From positions 1 to 24,214 of IMG/VR virus record IMGVR_UViG_3300026094_001127: 24,214 nucleotides of DNA; one strand, 5' to 3'. Position numbers and translations under genes: made by a program. The number at the start of each line of letters is the position of its first letter. Positions within the stretch are counted from its first letter, which is position 1. Below are positions 21,959 to 24,214 of the stretch, piece after piece. Origin of the DNA: a virus. The notes below the pieces were generated by a model. That model searched no databases, was not told the origin of the DNA, and worked only from the letters and a program-made list of their open reading frames with translations.

Positions 21959-22765
21959 TCATTGCCAGTTTTCGATTACAAACGGATCCTGAACGCTTTC
22001 TGGGTTGGGATCGCCGTGAAATACTGCCACTGAGCAATCGGGCGGTGTAGTAACTTTATTCTTAACGTCTTTGAATCTGCGCTTGCCTCCTTGCATCATA
22101 AGTTCCTGCTTACTTCTTATCTCCCACTTGTAGCTCTGTATCCAATTATCAGGAAAATATTTTAATTGGGTCGCCGCCTGCTTGAATATCCAGTCTTGAT
22201 CTCCATGCATTCGCAACGCATTTGCTGGATTGCTAACAAAATTTTTCCAGATATGATCCTGAGTTCCTCGATTCCATGCAAGTACCGAACTGTTTAATTT
22301 GTTCCAAGTTGGATAGAATTTTCTGTTAAAGTCTCTGGTGCCGACAAATTCAGAACTCCTGAAAGATGCAAGTTTATCTATGTTGTTAAAAATTATTACG
22401 TCCAAATCAAAGTAGAGTATCCTGCTAGAAAGATCTAGACTAGGATCAAACATATGAACTTTGTGCCACCAGCCCTTATTATACCCTGAATTCCTTTGCA
22501 CTATAGAACGGACGTTTTTAATAGGAGTTGGGTCGTCGGTAAGACAAACAAACTCGTAGGGCGCTGTTAAATGTCGAGAAATCATGTTACGTAACCTCTC
22601 TACATAAAGAGTTCCGTACTTGTTTCCAAACTTAACGCATAGAACAGTAAGTGGGTCTTGCCCGATATCTAAATTGCTTTTACTAAGTTTATTACGTTGC
22701 TTTTCCTGCTTTCGCAAATGCTTTTGCTGTCGTCGCGCTTCCTTAGAAAGATCTTGTGATGTCAT
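21959..22765 (-). CDS. Glycosyltransferase-like protein (GT8-type, DxD motif)
   Basis: This 268-residue protein starts with a very basic helical segment (KEARRQQKHLRKQEKQRNK, about 8-26). A nucleotide-sugar transferase domain follows: LTVLCVKFGNKYG (39-51), APYEFVCLTDDP (68-79), GWWHKVHMF (98-106), the metal-binding DxD as YFDLDV with D120 and D122, a conserved MHGDQDWIF (186-194) and a final VAVFHGDPNP with H250 as the likely third metal ligand. This order is that of GT8-like retaining transferases. It overlaps the end of kdsA by 23 bases, so the two are probably translated together. The sugar donor and acceptor are unknown; transfer onto host lipopolysaccharide or a virion protein is inferred from the neighbours. 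Confidence 0.82.
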   Translation of the reverse strand: MTSQDLSKEARRQQKHLRKQEKQRNKLSKSNLDIGQDPLTVLCVKFGNKYGTLYVERLRNMISRHLTAPYEFVCLTDDPTPIKNVRSIVQRNSGYNKGWWHKVHMFDPSLDLSSRILYFDLDVIIFNNIDKLASFRSSEFVGTRDFNRKFYPTWNKLNSSVLAWNRGTQDHIWKNFVSNPANALRMHGDQDWIFKQAATQLKYFPDNWIQSYKWEIRSKQELMMQGGKRRFKDVKNKVTTPPDCSVAVFHGDPNPESVQDPFVIENWQ

Positions 22766-23570
22766 ATAGAGTTTTTATTTCCGTTAAGTAATTCTCTAGT
22801 TTATTTAACTCTATCATATTTGTGCCGTCTGACGGTGCATTATCTGGATCCTCGTGAGTTTCAATAAAAACAGCAGACACCGACCCTGTGGCAACAGCAG
22901 CCCGCAGTAGAGGCTTGATCATGTTTCGGTCTCCTCCTGAACTACCCCCCAGCCCGCCTGGTTGTTGAACACTATGTGTAGCATCAAAGACCACGGGATA
23001 ACCAAGATGTTCCATAATAGGAAGAGAGCGCATGTCAACCACAAGATTATTGTATCCAAAACTATATCCCCGTTCGGTGAGTAAAATATTTTTATTTCCA
23101 GTATTTGCAATTTTCTCTGCTACCTTGGCCATGTCGGCAGGCGCAAGAAATTGGCCTTTCTTAACATTAACTGTTTTGCCGGTATGTGCTGCCTGCAACA
23201 ACAGATCTGTTTGACGACACAAAAATGCAGGAATTTGGTAGATGTCAATCACTTCTTTATAATGTTCTTCGATCCAACTAATTTGAGAAGATTCGTGTAC
23301 ATCTGTAAGAATAGCAACTTCAAACTCTTGCTTTATTTGTTGTAAGATTTTAATGCCTTTTTCAATTCCGGGGCCTCGCTCCCCAGCAAGGCTAGTTCGA
23401 TTGGCCTTGTCGTAACTACTTTTATAGACAAAGTTAAACCCGTGCTTGTCACATAGGTCTTTGACTGTGCCACATATCTGTCTAGCATGGTCTAAAGTCT
23501 CTATTTGGCACGGGCCTGCTATCAGCAAAGGTTTATTGCCGCCAACTTCAAAGTTTTTTATCTTTATCAT
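22743..23570 (-). CDS. kdsA: 3-deoxy-8-phosphooctulonate (Kdo-8-P) synthase, metal-dependent type
   Basis: This enzyme condenses phosphoenolpyruvate and arabinose-5-phosphate to Kdo-8-phosphate, the first committed step to the Kdo sugar of Gram-negative lipopolysaccharide. The 275-residue protein is full length and shows nearly all family motifs: LLIAGPCQIET (15-25), YKSSYDKANRTS (49-60), LTDVHES, YQIPAFLCRQTDLL, NVKKGQFLAPADM, LTERGYSFGYNNLVVDMRS, FDATHSVQQPGG and FIETHEDPDNAPSDG. Cys21 in GPCQIET, together with the His, Glu and Asp of the later motifs, marks the metal-dependent class; the E. coli enzyme has Asn at that position. Its ATG directly follows the stop of the QueD-like gene and its end overlaps the glycosyltransferase start. 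A role in remodelling the host surface glycan or overcoming a Kdo limit is inferred. Confidence 0.96.
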   Translation of the reverse strand: MIKIKNFEVGGNKPLLIAGPCQIETLDHARQICGTVKDLCDKHGFNFVYKSSYDKANRTSLAGERGPGIEKGIKILQQIKQEFEVAILTDVHESSQISWIEEHYKEVIDIYQIPAFLCRQTDLLLQAAHTGKTVNVKKGQFLAPADMAKVAEKIANTGNKNILLTERGYSFGYNNLVVDMRSLPIMEHLGYPVVFDATHSVQQPGGLGGSSGGDRNMIKPLLRAAVATGSVSAVFIETHEDPDNAPSDGTNMIELNKLENYLTEIKTLYDITRSF

Positions 23571-24155
23571 TTATTCTCGCAGTCTTTCCATAGCATCTCG
23601 AGGCGCTTCCCACTCCCAACGTGCCTGGCACGGCAGCAATTGTCCAAATGTTACCTTGCGTTGTGCATCATTTCTAGCCGTGTCGCGGTCAACGACGACC
23701 TGTCCCGCGTTTCTATCATGCTCGAACACTTCTACCCGCTCTACATAGCAACGACCGTGTGTAACTTCATATACATAGGCATTGACGTGTTCCCAGATAA
23801 ACAGCGAACTCATCTCCATGCTTACACCGCTTGGGAGGATTCTTACTGTTCCCAGCAAGCCACCTTCTTGCATTAATACATCCGGAATGTCACCGATGCG
23901 TGGATCATCCGCAGGCAGCACTGTTACATGATCAAAGTAGTATTCAAGAAACTGTTTGATTGGCTTTAGTTCGCCGAACGGCACAATCCAGCCATGCTCA
24001 TCAATCTCACCCGCAAAGGTAAATTCAACTTCGCGATCGTAGCCATGAACTGAAGCACACTCTCCGGGTGAACCGTCTGGCTCCTTGTCAAAATACTGTG
24101 CGTGTCCGCAGGGCAGATATTTGAAACGTTTTGTAGATTTAATTTGTATACCCAT
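23571..24155 (-). CDS. queD: QueD/6-pyruvoyl-tetrahydropterin synthase-like protein
   Basis: Family members make 6-carboxytetrahydropterin from dihydroneopterin triphosphate, an early step to preQ0 and 7-deazaguanine bases in tRNA or phage DNA. The 194-residue product has the expected order: zinc-site H18 (PCGHAQYF), catalytic C33 and H37 (ECASVHGYD), the strand EHGWIVPFGELK (53-64), FDHVTVLPADDP (74-85), E114 in the PTxE-like helix (SMEMSSLFIWE) and VEVFEH with E145. Two positions are odd: the usual HGH zinc ligands read HGY (Y39), and the substrate-near DFG reads PFG. The protein is also longer than E. coli QueD (about 120 residues). It may be active with an altered site, or have a changed reaction. 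AAGGAGG precedes the ATG. It abuts kdsA. Confidence 0.82.
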   Translation of the reverse strand: MGIQIKSTKRFKYLPCGHAQYFDKEPDGSPGECASVHGYDREVEFTFAGEIDEHGWIVPFGELKPIKQFLEYYFDHVTVLPADDPRIGDIPDVLMQEGGLLGTVRILPSGVSMEMSSLFIWEHVNAYVYEVTHGRCYVERVEVFEHDRNAGQVVVDRDTARNDAQRKVTFGQLLPCQARWEWEAPRDAMERLRE

Positions 24156-24214
24156 CTCTTGCCTCCTTATAATGCTGAGTAAGTTTGATGGCGGCAGAAT
24201 TAGTAGGGATGACG
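24139..24214 (-). CDS. 3' end of an unidentified upstream gene
   Basis: On the minus strand the right edge reads open as a 24-residue tail, VIPTNSAAIKLTQHYKEARD then GYTN, and stops at TAA (24141-24139), overlapping the QueD-like start by 17 bases. The gap-free arrangement, the plausible composition and the AAGGAGG of queD lying inside it fit the end of the preceding operon gene. Too little is present to identify it. Confidence 0.45.
   Translation of the reverse strand, partial: VIPTNSAAIKLTQHYKEARDGYTN

Noticed and set aside
1-24214. tRNA genes, CRISPR arrays, insertion sequences and attachment sites
   Set aside because: All gaps are under about 120 bases and none folds or repeats in the way these features require; no transposase or integrase motif was seen.

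Overview
The window looks like part of the genome of a marine T4-like myovirus, of the kind that infects cyanobacteria, SAR11 and other Gram-negative ocean bacteria. The signs are a T4 gp44-type clamp loader, a gp31/GroES-like co-chaperonin, a MazG-type pyrophosphohydrolase, very long tail-fibre-like proteins with a shared N-terminal module, T4-style late promoter boxes (consensus NNTAAATA), dense packing with ATGA/TAATG overlaps, and AT-rich DNA (about 40% GC by eye). No photosynthesis gene is present in this stretch, so the host cannot be named. A 3-deoxy-octulosonate (Kdo) pathway gene fits a Gram-negative host.

Layout. (1) 1-2521, minus strand: a replication and nucleotide block read leftward: conserved small protein, GroES-like co-chaperonin, small hypothetical, MazG-like, DUF2452-like, clamp loader gp44 (runs off the left edge). 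(2) 2505-3208, minus: a DnaE-like fragment and a small conserved protein. (3) 3208-15989, minus: a 12.8 kb virion block of six structural proteins (2289, 633, 85, 190, 819 and 191 aa), five of which share a related N-terminal motif. (4) 16057-20893, mixed strands: small plus-strand genes (Zn-finger protein, basic Rho-N/SAP-like protein, membrane-anchored HExxH peptidase) alternate with a minus-strand Cu/Zn superoxide dismutase, an FkbM-type methyltransferase, and an early-type cluster of ParB-like protein, HNH nuclease and GIY-YIG nuclease. (5) 20876-24214, minus: UV damage endonuclease, glycosyltransferase, KdsA, QueD-like protein and the tail of one more gene.

How the parts fit. Two good sigma70-type promoters sit before the ParB-like and GIY-YIG genes (early expression). 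NNTAAATA boxes sit before the fibre genes, before the FkbM gene and just before the starts of sodC and all three plus-strand genes (late expression). KdsA, the glycosyltransferase and the FkbM methyltransferase could together alter a Kdo-type surface glycan of the host or a sugar on the virion. UvdE and SodC suggest protection against light and oxidative damage. No tRNA, rRNA, CRISPR array or insertion sequence was seen, and no gene-free stretch exceeds about 120 bases.

Most noteworthy: a complete eukaryotic-type Cu/Zn SOD without a signal peptide; a DnaE fragment that stops just before the catalytic aspartates; an 85-residue mini-fibre made only of the head and tip modules of its neighbour; and late promoter boxes set so close to start codons that the mRNAs may be leaderless.
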